Origin: Gammaproteobacteria bacterium
GTDB lineage: Bacteria > Pseudomonadota > Gammaproteobacteria > DSM-16500
Length of the DNA: 64,000 bases
Assembly: GCA_013288815.1 (NCBI GenBank)
Contig: JABDBD010000009.1
Location: 1-64,000 of the forward strand
Direction of reading: 5' to 3'
Shown here: in pieces, positions 53,722 to 60,573 of the stretch
Position numbering within the stretch: the stretch's first letter is position 1
Layout: the number at the start of each line of letters is the position of its first letter
Notes under the pieces: model-generated
What the model was told of the DNA's origin: nothing
Seen by the model: the letters and a program-made list of their open reading frames with translations, nothing else
The model's database searches: none
Program-made: the position numbers and the translations under genes

Positions 53722-54919
53722 AAATATTAAACGAATACAAAAAGCCATAGACGACTTAAAGAATGGCAAAATGATTATTTTAACAGATGATTTGAAACGC
53801 GAAAATGAAGGCGATTTAATTTTTCCTGCTGAAAATACAACACCAGAAAAAATTAATTTCATGCTGAGACATTGTACGGGAATTATTTGCCTATCAATGC
53901 CTGCTGAAAAATTAAATCAACTCAGTTTACCATTGATGGTACCTGCCGAGAATAACACAAGTAGTCATCGCACACCGTTTACAGTTTCTATAGAGGCGAG
54001 AAAAGGCGTCTCCACAGGCGTATCAGCTGAAGATAGAGCAAACACCATTCTCACTGCAATTCATGACAATGCAAAATCAGATGATTTAGTTAGACCTGGA
54101 CATATATTCCCATTAAAAGCACAGAATAATGGTGTGTTAGCGCGAGCCGGTCATACAGAGGGAAGTTTAGACATCGTAAAGTTAGCAGGTTTTAAATCGG
54201 CGGCAGTTTTATGTGAAGTGATGAATACAGACGGAACTATGTGTAGAGGACAGCAATTGCAAGAATTTGCAGACCAGCACAATTTAACTATTTTATCGAT
54301 AGATGATATTATTCATTATAGGCGTAGTCATGAAAATCTTATCGCAAAAACAGCTTCTGCCAATTTGCCATTAAAAAAATATGGTCACTTCAGCATTCAC
54401 GTACTGGATGAAAAATACGTATCAAAAGAACATGTGCTGCTGATGAATGACAAATTCCAACATAATAAACCGCCTCTTGTGAGAATTCATTCAGGATGTA
54501 TCACCGGAGATATTTTTGGCTCACAACGTTGTGACTGTCAGGATCAATTACATTATTCATTAGAACAAATCAGTGTAGAAGGTGGGTTATTAATTTATTT
54601 AAACCAAGAAGGAAGAGGAATAGGATTGTTTAACAAAATCAAATCATACGCATTGCAAGAACAGGGAATGGATACTGTAGAGGCAAACCATGAGTTAGGA
54701 TGCTCAGTCGATTTAAGAAACTATTATATCGCTGCAAATATTCTACGAAATTTAAACATACATCATATCCGTTTATTAACTAATAATCCTCACAAAATAA
54801 GTAATCTACAGGAATATAGTAATCTCACGATTGATAGAGAACCATTGCCAATTTTTTCGAATGAATTTAACAAAAAATATATTTTAACAAAGCAAATTAA
54901 GTTGAAACATTATAGCTAA
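53714..54919 (+). CDS. ribBA: bifunctional 3,4-dihydroxy-2-butanone-4-phosphate synthase / GTP cyclohydrolase II
   Basis: Makes both precursors of the lumazine ring. RibB domain (1-205): DDLKRENEGDLIFPAE, MLRHCTGIICLSM, RPGHIFPLKA and RAGHTEGSLDIVKLAG. RibA domain (about 215-400): zinc Cys in GCITGDIFGSQRCDCQ, EGRGIGLFNKIKSYALQEQG and LLTNNPHKI. Both active sites look complete, unlike RibB-RibX fusions. 401 aa. Translationally coupled to ribE by overlap. Confidence 0.94.
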   Translation: MNENIKRIQKAIDDLKNGKMIILTDDLKRENEGDLIFPAENTTPEKINFMLRHCTGIICLSMPAEKLNQLSLPLMVPAENNTSSHRTPFTVSIEARKGVSTGVSAEDRANTILTAIHDNAKSDDLVRPGHIFPLKAQNNGVLARAGHTEGSLDIVKLAGFKSAAVLCEVMNTDGTMCRGQQLQEFADQHNLTILSIDDIIHYRRSHENLIAKTASANLPLKKYGHFSIHVLDEKYVSKEHVLLMNDKFQHNKPPLVRIHSGCITGDIFGSQRCDCQDQLHYSLEQISVEGGLLIYLNQEGRGIGLFNKIKSYALQEQGMDTVEANHELGCSVDLRNYYIAANILRNLNIHHIRLLTNNPHKISNLQEYSNLTIDREPLPIFSNEFNKKYILTKQIKLKHYS

Positions 54920-54933
54920 CATTAAGGATAACT

Positions 54934-55401
54934 ATGTCAACAGATTTCTCAAATACTAAGGTTGGAATTGTCATTAGTTTGTTTAATGAGGAAGTGACAA
55001 CCTTATTACTGGAAGGAACAATAAATCGTTTGCAAGAACTAGGATTTAAAAATGAAAATGTCACTATCATAAAAGTACCTGGTGCAATTGAGATACCTCT
55101 AACGGCAAAATTATTAGCACAATCAAAACAATATAAAGCAATCATTTGTCTTGGTTGCGTTATTCGTGGAGAGACTGATCACTTTGATTATGTTTGTCAG
55201 CAAGTCAGTCAAGGTTGTCAAAAAGTCATGTTGAAATTTAATTTGCCGGTTATCTTTGGGGTATTAACAACACATACTATTCATCAAGCATTAGAAAGAG
55301 TGGGTGGATATCACGGTCATAAAGGTCGTGATGCTGCTGAAGCAGCAGCTTGTATGATTGAAGTCACAGAAAATTTAATCGCTACACTAGGAAGCATTTA
55401 G
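54934..55401 (+). CDS. ribH: 6,7-dimethyl-8-ribityllumazine synthase
   Basis: Condenses the RibA and RibB branch products. 155 aa with the family segments VGIVISLFNEEVTTLLLEG, VPGAIEIPLTAKLL, ICLGCVIRGETDHFDYVC and PVIFGVLTTHTIHQALERVG. It ends GHKGRDAAEAAACMIEV. The usual TTNT reads TTHT here. AAGGATAACT precedes the ATG, and the stop overlaps the ribF start by one base. Confidence 0.94.
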   Translation: MSTDFSNTKVGIVISLFNEEVTTLLLEGTINRLQELGFKNENVTIIKVPGAIEIPLTAKLLAQSKQYKAIICLGCVIRGETDHFDYVCQQVSQGCQKVMLKFNLPVIFGVLTTHTIHQALERVGGYHGHKGRDAAEAAACMIEVTENLIATLGSI

Positions 55402-56348
55402 TGGGTACGCAGATAATTAGAGGATTACATAATATCCATCCAAATCACCGTGGGTGCGTCGTTACAATAGGCAATTTTGATGGCATGCATGTAGGTCATC
55501 AAACTATTTTAGCGAGATTAAAGGAAAATGCGAAACGACTAATGGCACCTAGCTGTGTTATTACATTTGAGCCACAACCTCGGGAATTTTTTGCAAAAGA
55601 TCAATTGAATGTACCACGGCTGATGCGTTGGTCTGAAAAGTATTATGCTTTGTCTCAACTTAATATTGACTATCTTCTTGTGATTCAATTTAACAAGCAA
55701 TTTTCTATTTTAAGCTCAATCGACTTTATAAAAGAGATTTTAGTTAATCAATTGGCGATTAAATCCATTTTAGTTGGAGATGATTTTCGTTTTGGGAAGG
55801 GTCGTGAGGGTGATTTTCACTTTTTAAAAAAATCAGGGGAGATATTTGATTTTGAAGTCGAAGATACGCAAAGTATTTTTTTAAATAATGAACGAGTGAG
55901 TAGCACAGCTATCCGTAAAGCACTCATCAATGGCAATCATCACTTAGCTGAACAATTGCTAAGTCACCCCTATACGATGATGGGGAAGGTTGTCCATGGA
56001 GATAAAGTTGGTCGCGAATTGGGGTTTCCAACCGCAAATATTTTTCTACATCGATCTGTTAGTCCTTTGCAAGGTATCTATGTTGTCAGAATGCATGGCT
56101 TAAGTAATAAAGGACTACCCGGTGTAGCGAACGTTGGGATGAGACCAACGGTAAATGGCACTCGAATGTTATTAGAAGTTTATTTACTCAATTTTAATGA
56201 AAATATTTATGGCAAGCGAGTGTGTGTGGAGTTTTGTAAAAAGTTACGAGATGAAGAACGATATCCGACATTAGATTTGTTAAAAATACAGATTGCTAAA
56301 GATGTTGAGGCAGCAAAGGATTTTTTTACGGAGAGTGGAGAGTTATGA
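55401..56348 (+). CDS. ribF: bifunctional riboflavin kinase / FAD synthetase
   Basis: Converts riboflavin to FMN and FAD. The N-terminal adenylyltransferase has TIGNFDGMHVGHQTIL and VGDDFRFGKGREGDF. The C-terminal kinase has GKVVHGDKVGRELGFPTANI, GIYVVRMHG and GVANVGMRPTVNG. 315 aa. GTG start overlaps ribH (TAGTG). Placing ribF within the riboswitch operon means FMN feeds back on its own formation. The ileS-lspA genes that often follow ribF are not here; a palindromic element follows instead. Confidence 0.93.
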   Translation: MGTQIIRGLHNIHPNHRGCVVTIGNFDGMHVGHQTILARLKENAKRLMAPSCVITFEPQPREFFAKDQLNVPRLMRWSEKYYALSQLNIDYLLVIQFNKQFSILSSIDFIKEILVNQLAIKSILVGDDFRFGKGREGDFHFLKKSGEIFDFEVEDTQSIFLNNERVSSTAIRKALINGNHHLAEQLLSHPYTMMGKVVHGDKVGRELGFPTANIFLHRSVSPLQGIYVVRMHGLSNKGLPGVANVGMRPTVNGTRMLLEVYLLNFNENIYGKRVCVEFCKKLRDEERYPTLDLLKIQIAKDVEAAKDFFTESGEL

Positions 56349-56377
56349 TCTCTTGTCATTCCCGCGCAGGCGCACTA

Positions 56378-56632
56378 GTGTCCAGTAAATCGGTTTATAA
56401 ACTGAACTGTCACCCCGCAAAATTCACGTCTATTTCATTATTGAAGAACCAAGACAGATCACGTGAATTTGTGCGGGGCCTGGTTGACCATCTCAAGAAG
56501 TAAGCGTGCTATTCTAATGACGTAACCAGGCCCCGCACAAATTTTCGTGAAAAGTTTTTTGTTCCTTTCAGATTTCGTTGACTAAAATTTTGCGGGGTGA
56601 CAGTTCAGTTAATGGGCCGATTTACCGGACAC
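56378..56632. repeat. 255-bp nested palindromic element after ribF
   Basis: Outer arms: GTGTCCAGTAAATCGG...AACTGTCACCCCGCAAAATT (56378-56424) and its near complement (56586-56632). Inner arms: AATTTGTGCGGGGCCTGGTT (56466-56485) and AACCAGGCCCCGCACAAATT (56524-56543), a perfect match. The two arm pairs share a CCCCGCA core. GC-rich arms in AT-rich DNA and nested symmetry suggest a MITE-like unit. It fills the gap 56349-56676. Confidence 0.85.
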
Positions 56633-56676
56633 CAATGGCTGACGCTCAGGACAAGCACAATCATTCTTGTAACGTA

Positions 56677-56895
56677 CTATTTTTTAGATTTTTTAGCAGG
56701 TCGCTTTTTGGGAGAAGTTTTTACCGTAAGTTTCTTTTTAGGAGACTTAAGTTTTTTTGCCGATACTTTTTCTAATTTCAGTCGAAGTTTATAATCTTTA
56801 AGATGTTGCTGCATTTTCTTTAGTTCTAACTTAGCATGCTGAATGATACCGGTTAATTTTTTAATGACGCTAGCAGTGTTCGAAGTCTTTTTCAT
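56677..56895 (-). CDS. small basic histone-H1-like protein (72 aa)
   Basis: A helical N-terminal half (ASVIKKLTGIIQHAKLELKKMQQH) is followed by a Lys/Pro/Ala tail (SAKKLKSPKKKLTVKTSPKK and PAKKSKK). The tail is like histone H1-like DNA-binding proteins known in Coxiella and Chlamydia. GGGAG lies 7 nt before the ATG. More than a third of residues are lysine. DNA binding is the probable role, inferred from composition. The 3' end abuts the palindromic element at 56632. Confidence 0.72.
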   Translation of the reverse strand: MKKTSNTASVIKKLTGIIQHAKLELKKMQQHLKDYKLRLKLEKVSAKKLKSPKKKLTVKTSPKKRPAKKSKK

Positions 56896-56983
56896 TGAAT
56901 ATCTCCCAATTAATACAACAACCTATTCTGGCATTTGCAGAATATGATTACAATCCAGATGAAGAATATGATTAACTACCTAT

Positions 56984-57137
56984 AACTATTCAGCGTGTTC
57001 TCATCAGGCTCCGTCGTTGCGAGCCTGCGTAGCGCTTAGGCGTGGCAATCCAACACCTCTGGATTGCCACGGCCAAGCGCTACGCGGCCTCGCAACGACG
57101 GAGCTTGGTGATATCCGAATAGTCACGCTGAATAGTT
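56984..57137. repeat. 154-bp GC-rich nested palindrome
   Basis: Outer arms AACTATTCAGCGTG (56984-56997) and CACGCTGAATAGTT (57124-57137) are perfect. Inner arms CTCCGTCGTTGCGAG and CTCGCAACGACGGAG are perfect, then GTAGCGCTTAGGCGTGGCAA / TTGCCACGGCCAAGCGCTAC nearly so, closing on TCCAACACCTCTGGA. It sits in the 372-bp gap 56896-57267, whose remainder is AT-rich with no gene seen. REP- or MITE-like. Confidence 0.85.
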
Positions 57138-57267
57138 ACACCTATCCCTGACTATATCACCATATGACTCAGAGTAAATTATTTGCAACTGATCGATTTG
57201 TTGTGTATTATTTGCTAAGCGCAATCTATTCTTCGTTAAATAAAAGAATTTGGAGTTCAAATTAGAT

Positions 57268-58329
57268 ATGCATAAATTGGTTGAGAGATTAATCATCATA
57301 GCACTATCATTATTCTATCCATTATCATCCTATGCACTAGAAGTGCTTGGATATATTTATCGTGGCGATTCCATTTTGCATTTAGTCAATGACGATATCA
57401 TTCAACAAAATACATCGTTAAAATCTCATATTAAACATATTAATGTTATTGCTCCTCAAGCGTATCAAATTAATGAGCGAGGAACTGTATGGGGTAATAT
57501 CGATCCTCTGATTGTTCGTTTAAGTGAAAATAATAATGTGGAATTAATGCCGCTGGTAACAAATTCAGATTTCGATAGTGAACGCACACATATATTTTTA
57601 AATGATCCAGTTGCTCAAAAACGCGCAATTGAACAGCTTGTTTTGATTTGTAATGCTCATCATTTCTATGGATTCCAAATTGATTTTGAACACATTCTTA
57701 TTACTGATAAAGATGCATATACTCATTTTTATCAACATGCTTCTCAGGCGTTACATGCAGCTAATTTTAAAATCAGTGCAGCTATTTTTCCACGTACCTC
57801 AGACAACAATCCTACGACAGATCGTTCGCGATCTAGTTTAGAATATTGGAGCGGAGGTTATGATTACGCTGCACTATCAAAAGATAGCGAATTTGTAACA
57901 TTGATGGCATATGACCAGCATGGTGGAGGAACAACGCCAGGTTCAGCTTGCGAACCTTCTTGGGTTGAAAATATTATTAAATATGCTCTGCAATATATTC
58001 CTGCAAATAAAATTTCAATAGGATTACCTGTAAAGTCTGCTTATTGGTACACATCTTCAGGCCATAGTGATTTTGGTGTCAAAGAAACAGATTTAACCTA
58101 CCCACAGCTACAGTATTTAATTGAGAAATTCAATATTAAAACACACTGGGATTCGGCAAAAAAACTTTCTTACTCAGTTTTTGTAAATAATAACTTAAAT
58201 GAATTTATTTATGCTGAAGACAAGCCGACGTTTCAAGTAAAAGTTGATTTGGCGCATAAATACAAGTTACGCGGTGTTTCTTTATGGCGTGTTGGAACAG
58301 AAGACCCGGCTATATGGGAATTGCTATAA
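57268..58329 (+). CDS. GH18-family glycoside hydrolase-like protein, secreted
   Basis: 353 aa from ATG 57268; a TTG at 57250 is the alternative start. Signal peptide near residues 1-24 (LFYPLSSYALE). The GH18 barrel strand-4 motif reads YGFQIDFEHI, with the catalytic Glu kept and D-x-D reduced to I-D-F-E as in the spore-cortex/YdhD-like branch. Other family pieces are VNVIAPQAYQ-like INVIAPQAYQINERG, FVTLMAYDQHGGGTTPG, KISIGLPVKSAYWY and RGVSLWRVGTEDPAIW. Acts on chitin- or peptidoglycan-like chains outside the cytoplasm; exact substrate unknown. Confidence 0.88.
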   Translation: MHKLVERLIIIALSLFYPLSSYALEVLGYIYRGDSILHLVNDDIIQQNTSLKSHIKHINVIAPQAYQINERGTVWGNIDPLIVRLSENNNVELMPLVTNSDFDSERTHIFLNDPVAQKRAIEQLVLICNAHHFYGFQIDFEHILITDKDAYTHFYQHASQALHAANFKISAAIFPRTSDNNPTTDRSRSSLEYWSGGYDYAALSKDSEFVTLMAYDQHGGGTTPGSACEPSWVENIIKYALQYIPANKISIGLPVKSAYWYTSSGHSDFGVKETDLTYPQLQYLIEKFNIKTHWDSAKKLSYSVFVNNNLNEFIYAEDKPTFQVKVDLAHKYKLRGVSLWRVGTEDPAIWELL

Positions 58330-58336
58330 TCCTTTA

Positions 58337-58780
58337 TTATTTTTTAGTAAGATAGGTATCTAGGCTATTAGCAAATGCTTGAATTTCTTTTTTACTGAGT
58401 GTTGCTGGGCCACCTCTTAGCATCCCATTATCTCGTAAACTTTGACTTAAATTACGCATAGCAAGGCGTTGTTTAATATTATTTGGCGAATACAACTCGC
58501 CTCTCGGGTTCAATGCAGCGCCTTGCTTGTCAATGACCTCGTTGGCTAACGGAATGTCAGCAGTAATCACTAAATCGCCAGCTTCAATATTTTGTACGAT
58601 ATGATTATCTGCAACATCAAAGCCCGCAGAGACAATGACTTGCTTAATAAAAATAGAAGGTGGAATACGGATAGGTTGGTTAGCTACTAAAAGCAGCGTT
58701 GTTTTAGTTCGATTTGCGGCGCGAAATAGTATTTCCTTTATAATATTAGGACACGCATCGCCATCAATCCATATTCTCAT
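58337..58780 (-). CDS. YaiI/UPF0178 (DUF188) family protein
   Basis: 147 aa, starting [20 protein letters not shown], the PIN-like acidic motif of the family. [26 protein letters not shown] and [14 protein letters not shown] are also conserved. Function is not established; PIN-fold similarity suggests nuclease action. ATG 58780 is used because AGGA lies 8 nt upstream; a GTG at 58786 is the alternative. It lies 10 nt after the small gene 58791-58934 and is probably cotranscribed. Convergent with the GH18 gene. Confidence 0.88.
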   Translation of the reverse strand: MRIWIDGDACPNIIKEILFRAANRTKTTLLLVANQPIRIPPSIFIKQVIVSAGFDVADNHIVQNIEAGDLVITADIPLANEVIDKQGAALNPRGELYSPNNIKQRLAMRNLSQSLRDNGMLRGGPATLSKKEIQAFANSLDTYLTKK

Positions 58781-58790
58781 TCGCACGTTC

Positions 58791-58934
58791 CTAATTTGCT
58801 TCTGTTTCTATATCAATTTGTACGTCATCACCTAACCCAGGTAAGTATTTCTTCATACCAAAATCCGAACGTTTTAAAACAACTGAAAAAAATATTGTGA
58901 ATAATAGCACAAATTGTGTCAAAATCCGGTTCAT
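58791..58934 (-). CDS. small membrane protein (47 aa)
   Basis: [20 protein letters not shown] gives one N-terminal membrane span, followed by [19 protein letters not shown] and an acidic end (IDIETEAN). AGGAG lies 6 nt before the ATG. The stop is 10 nt before the yaiI start and its codons carry the yaiI ribosome site, a tight operon arrangement. Family unknown; a single-pass inner-membrane peptide facing either side. Confidence 0.62.
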   Translation of the reverse strand: MNRILTQFVLLFTIFFSVVLKRSDFGMKKYLPGLGDDVQIDIETEAN

Positions 58935-59036
58935 AGAGACTCCTGAAGTTGTTTAACGAAAGTATTATTGTATACCATGCAATACAGTGTATGACATTAA
59001 AATTAAAAAAACCTGTCAAGATGAAAGAGGAATGAT

Positions 59037-60062
59037 ATGTCTTTAAGTGGAAAAAACTGGTCGTCGATATGCACAACATTACTGAAATCATCAGCAGATA
59101 AAATCGATTTCAAAGAGCGATTTGTAGCTCATAGAGGGGCGAATAATGATGCTCCAGGAAATACTCTCCCACATCTTCCTGAGAATACGATACATTCTTT
59201 AAGGGAGGCTTATGCAGTCGGTGCGCAATACGTAGAATGTGATATTCATAAAACCGCTGATGGCCAACTCATTGTGTTGCACGATGACACTCTTGAACGT
59301 ACTGCCAGATTTAATCCTAAGCTAGCGACGACACTTTCTCAGAATCATTTTCTTTCGATACAAAAATCAAAAGTAAATACATTGGATTATAGAAGTGAAG
59401 TTTCTCAAGTGGATGTAGGTTGCTATGAAAGTTTTTTAGATGAAAAATACCGTGGAACAACGATTTCTCTGCTGGAAAAATTTCTTGTTGAATTACAAAA
59501 TTTTCCGCAACGCAAGTTAGTTATTGAATTAAAAGCAGGTGATGTCACCATTGTTAAAGAGTTAGGAAAATTAATTAAACGTTGCGTGACCGAATTTAAA
59601 TTACAGACTAATCAACTTGTTTTTATTAGCTTTGACTTTAATCTTATTAAACATTCAAAAGAAAACTTACCTGGATTTAAACATTTTATGTTAACGACGT
59701 CAAAACCCAGTGATGATGATGTACGTCCAGATCCAGATGCGCCCGGAAAGCAAATTGGAATTTATTATAGAATCAACAATAAAGATGATTTAAATAATTA
59801 TATAAAAATAGCAAAACACGCAAACTTAGATGGTATAGATGCTGAATATGATGCCCACCTAATGGATGAGGATTTTGTACAACGTATTCACGACGGAGGT
59901 TTACTATCTGCAATATGGACTTATCATGAAGATGATACATTAGAGATGGCTAAGCATATGTTAGCTATAGGTGCAGATTTAATTAATACAAATCAACCGG
60001 AAAGGATATTTGCAGAACTGAATAAAGATATTCAGGCTAATCAGTCAAAAAAATTATGCTAA
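59037..60062 (+). CDS. glycerophosphodiester phosphodiesterase family protein
   Basis: 341 aa, no signal peptide, so cytosolic. The metal and catalytic set is present: FVAHRGANNDAPGNTL and PENTIHSLREA, ECDIHKTADGQLIVLHDDTLERT. A later LVIELKAGD gives the third ligand Glu. The C-terminal barrel strand region LINTNQPERIF is typical. An insertion of about 40 residues follows residue 90. Cleaves glycerophosphodiesters to glycerol-3-phosphate, perhaps after lipid turnover by the phospholipase A encoded at 38806. GAGGAATGAT precedes the ATG. Confidence 0.9.
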   Translation: MSLSGKNWSSICTTLLKSSADKIDFKERFVAHRGANNDAPGNTLPHLPENTIHSLREAYAVGAQYVECDIHKTADGQLIVLHDDTLERTARFNPKLATTLSQNHFLSIQKSKVNTLDYRSEVSQVDVGCYESFLDEKYRGTTISLLEKFLVELQNFPQRKLVIELKAGDVTIVKELGKLIKRCVTEFKLQTNQLVFISFDFNLIKHSKENLPGFKHFMLTTSKPSDDDVRPDPDAPGKQIGIYYRINNKDDLNNYIKIAKHANLDGIDAEYDAHLMDEDFVQRIHDGGLLSAIWTYHEDDTLEMAKHMLAIGADLINTNQPERIFAELNKDIQANQSKKLC

Positions 60063-60180
60063 ATCACATTATTACGTTTATAGTTTGCGCAATAACAATA
60101 TAACTGTATACTTGTTGATCTAGACGCGAATTTATAATCTATTTAAGTGTGAGATAATATAGATGATGAGGGACAATCAC

Positions 60181-60564
60181 ATGATCAATGAATCTGTTTT
60201 AGTTGTAGAAGATAACCCAACTAATCTTAAATTAATTCAAGTAATTTTAACTCGAGCTGGTTATTACGTACAAACTGCTGCGGATGCAGATGAAGCGTTA
60301 TCAGTGTTAAAAACGTTTCGCCCATCTATTATTTTAATGGACTTACAATTGCCGGGAATGGATGGTCTCGAATTAACAAAATTATTAAAAAAGAATCCAG
60401 TGACTAAAGATGTTCTTATCATTGCGTTAACAGCTTATGCAATGAAAGGAGATGAGGAAAAAGCACTAAAATCAGGTTGTGATGGATATATTACAAAACC
60501 TTTTGATACGCGTTCATTAGCGAAAACAGTTTCATCTTTTTTAGAGAAAGTTAAAAAAGACTAG
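60181..60564 (+). CDS. single-domain response regulator (DivK/CheY-like)
   Basis: About 127 aa with only a receiver domain. Acidic pair in VLVVEDNPTN, phosphorylated Asp in IILMDLQLPGMDG, then LTAYAMKGDEEKAL and the Lys of GYITKPFDTRSL. The wording is that of DivK-type regulators. ATG 60181 follows GAGGG; ATG 60163 would add six residues. The hybrid kinase starts 9 bp after the stop, so this is its likely partner or phosphate sink. No output domain, so it acts by protein contact. Confidence 0.9.
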   Translation: MINESVLVVEDNPTNLKLIQVILTRAGYYVQTAADADEALSVLKTFRPSIILMDLQLPGMDGLELTKLLKKNPVTKDVLIIALTAYAMKGDEEKALKSGCDGYITKPFDTRSLAKTVSSFLEKVKKD

Positions 60565-60573
60565 GGAACAGTT

